In this document: positions 22,962-23,929 of the stretch, one piece after another
How positions within the stretch are numbered: position 1 is the stretch's first letter
How the letters are laid out: each line of letters starts with the position of its first letter
Assembly: GCA_000437255.1 (NCBI GenBank)
Contig: FR899104.1
Coordinates: 17,237 to 41,165, forward strand
Length of the DNA stretch: 23,929 nucleotides
Origin: Ruminococcus sp. CAG:403
GTDB taxonomy: Bacteria; Bacillota; Clostridia; Oscillospirales; Ruminococcaceae
Direction of reading: 5' to 3'
The notes under the pieces: model-generated
The model's database searches: none
The model's input: only the letters and a program-made list of their open reading frames with translations
Told to the model about the DNA's origin: nothing
Program-made: the position numbers and the translations under genes

Positions 22962-23929
22962 TTATTTTTGCTGTGCAGCACGCTGCTTCAGGGTGTCCAG
23001 AATCTGATGGTTGACCTTGTTGACATCGCCGCATCCCAGTGTAATCACCAGATCACCCGGCTGTGCATGATCGCAAATGTAGTTGCAGACCTGCTCGAAG
23101 TTTTCATATTTACGGGTATCGTTGGAGTTGGGGTCGGATTCATCCTGCGGGAACCAGACAGCGCCCGGAATCTTTTCGCCCAGATTGCGGGTAAAGATGC
23201 CATAGGTGTTCTTTTCCCGGGATCCCATAATATCGGTTAAAACAGCATGATCCGGAATGGACAGTGCTTTTGCAAAGTCGTCCAGCAGCGTTGCAGTGCG
23301 AGAGAAGGTGAACGGCTGGAAAACGGCCCATACGGCATGGAAGCCCATTTCCATAGCAGCAGTTAGTGTTGCAGTCAGTTCTGTCGGGTGATGCGCATAG
23401 TCGTCTACTAAAGTGATGTCGTTTACAACGCCTTTCTTTTCGAACCGTCTGCCTGCGCCACGGAAAGCTGCCAGTCCCTTTGCGGCATCTGCAAAGGAGA
23501 CGCCAACGTATCTTGCAGCTGCCAGCGCAGCCAGTGCATTGGTGATGTTGTGCAGTCCGGCAACGTGCAGGGTTACATCACCCAGCGGTTTGCCCTGATA
23601 CATGACTGTAAAGCAGGTTTCCAATCCATTAACCCGCCGAATGTCGGTCGGATAGTAGTCGTTTTGATCGGTTTTGCCGAATGTAATCCGTTCTTTTCCA
23701 GTAATGCCTTCCATGGCACGACAGGTATTGGCATCGTCTCCATTGTAAAAGACCGCAGTGGTTGTTTTTTCTGCAAATCGATGGAAGGATTCGATGGCGC
23801 GGTCAATGGTGCCAAAGTAGTCCATATGGTCATTGTCAATATTCAGAATGATGGACAGATTGGGGTAAAGCTTCAAGAAAGTATCTACAAATTCACAGGC
23901 TTCGCAAGTCATAATATCGCTGGAACCGC
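22962..23929 (-). CDS. murC: UDP-N-acetylmuramate-L-alanine ligase, C-terminal two thirds (5' partial)
   Basis: The visible 321 residues run to the window edge without a start, since in-frame codons (GSSDI) precede the ATG at 23912. The middle Mur ligase domain shows EACEF and NIDNDHMDYFG, and the C-terminal domain has VDDYAHHPTELTATL and a late TLGCGDVNKV motif. MurC adds L-alanine to UDP-MurNAc using ATP in peptidoglycan precursor synthesis. The N-terminal part with the GTHGKT phosphate loop (roughly 130-140 residues) is outside the window. It is followed closely by lexA. Confidence 0.95.
   Translation of the reverse strand, partial: GSSDIMTCEACEFVDTFLKLYPNLSIILNIDNDHMDYFGTIDRAIESFHRFAEKTTTAVFYNGDDANTCRAMEGITGKERITFGKTDQNDYYPTDIRRVNGLETCFTVMYQGKPLGDVTLHVAGLHNITNALAALAAARYVGVSFADAAKGLAAFRGAGRRFEKKGVVNDITLVDDYAHHPTELTATLTAAMEMGFHAVWAVFQPFTFSRTATLLDDFAKALSIPDHAVLTDIMGSREKNTYGIFTRNLGEKIPGAVWFPQDESDPNSNDTRKYENFEQVCNYICDHAQPGDLVITLGCGDVNKVNHQILDTLKQRAAQQK

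Overview
The window (about 24 kb, roughly 50% GC, densely packed) reads as chromosomal DNA from an anaerobic Gram-positive Clostridia, most likely a Ruminococcus-like member of the Oscillospiraceae. The clues are a secreted dockerin-repeat protein with Ruminococcus-style calcium loops, a SpoIIQ-like M23 protein, a clostridial HisRS with a cysteine-rich insert, a DUF4321 gene next to mreBCD, and strong AGGAGG ribosome-binding sites. The genus is an inference from gene content only. No rRNA, tRNA, CRISPR array, insertion sequence or prophage gene was recognised.

Left part (1-2730). The window opens inside a + strand gene whose visible end joins the C-terminal part of a TetM/EF-G-like ribosomal GTPase to a YacP/Rae1-type NYN nuclease domain. 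It converges on a bidirectional terminator with a - strand SpoIIQ-like membrane M23 peptidase. Next comes a - strand secreted protein made almost entirely of dockerin-type EF-hand repeats, ending in an unusual terminator built from a 20-bp tandem duplication.

Central + strand operon (promoter 2975-3003, terminator about 9971-10008). Five tightly spaced genes follow: two half-size ABC exporters that look like a heterodimer with one degenerate ATPase site, a MoxR-type AAA+ ATPase, a DUF58 protein, and a multi-pass membrane protein with a DUF4129-like tail. The last three resemble MoxR-DUF58-transglutaminase loci, but no transglutaminase domain is visible.

Right part (10020-23929), all on the - strand. 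In transcription order it runs murC (cut by the window edge), lexA, zapA, a U32-family protein with DUF3656 (RlhA-like), dut, a DUF4321 gene, mreB, mreC, mreD, a class B PBP2 (mrdA), mgsA, hisS and aspS. This is a housekeeping block for cell wall, cell shape, division and translation. Internal promoters are seen before zapA, before mreB, and before mgsA (a perfect TTGACA-17-TATAAT). Terminator-like hairpins lie in the mreB leader, between mreB and mreC, and between mgsA and hisS, so the block is probably split into several transcripts.

Most noteworthy are the ribosome GTPase-NYN fusion, the MoxR/DUF58 operon carrying an asymmetric ABC exporter, a methylglyoxal synthase homologue with changed active-site residues and an odd leader, a promoter-plus-terminator unit upstream of mreB, and the dockerin-only secreted protein.
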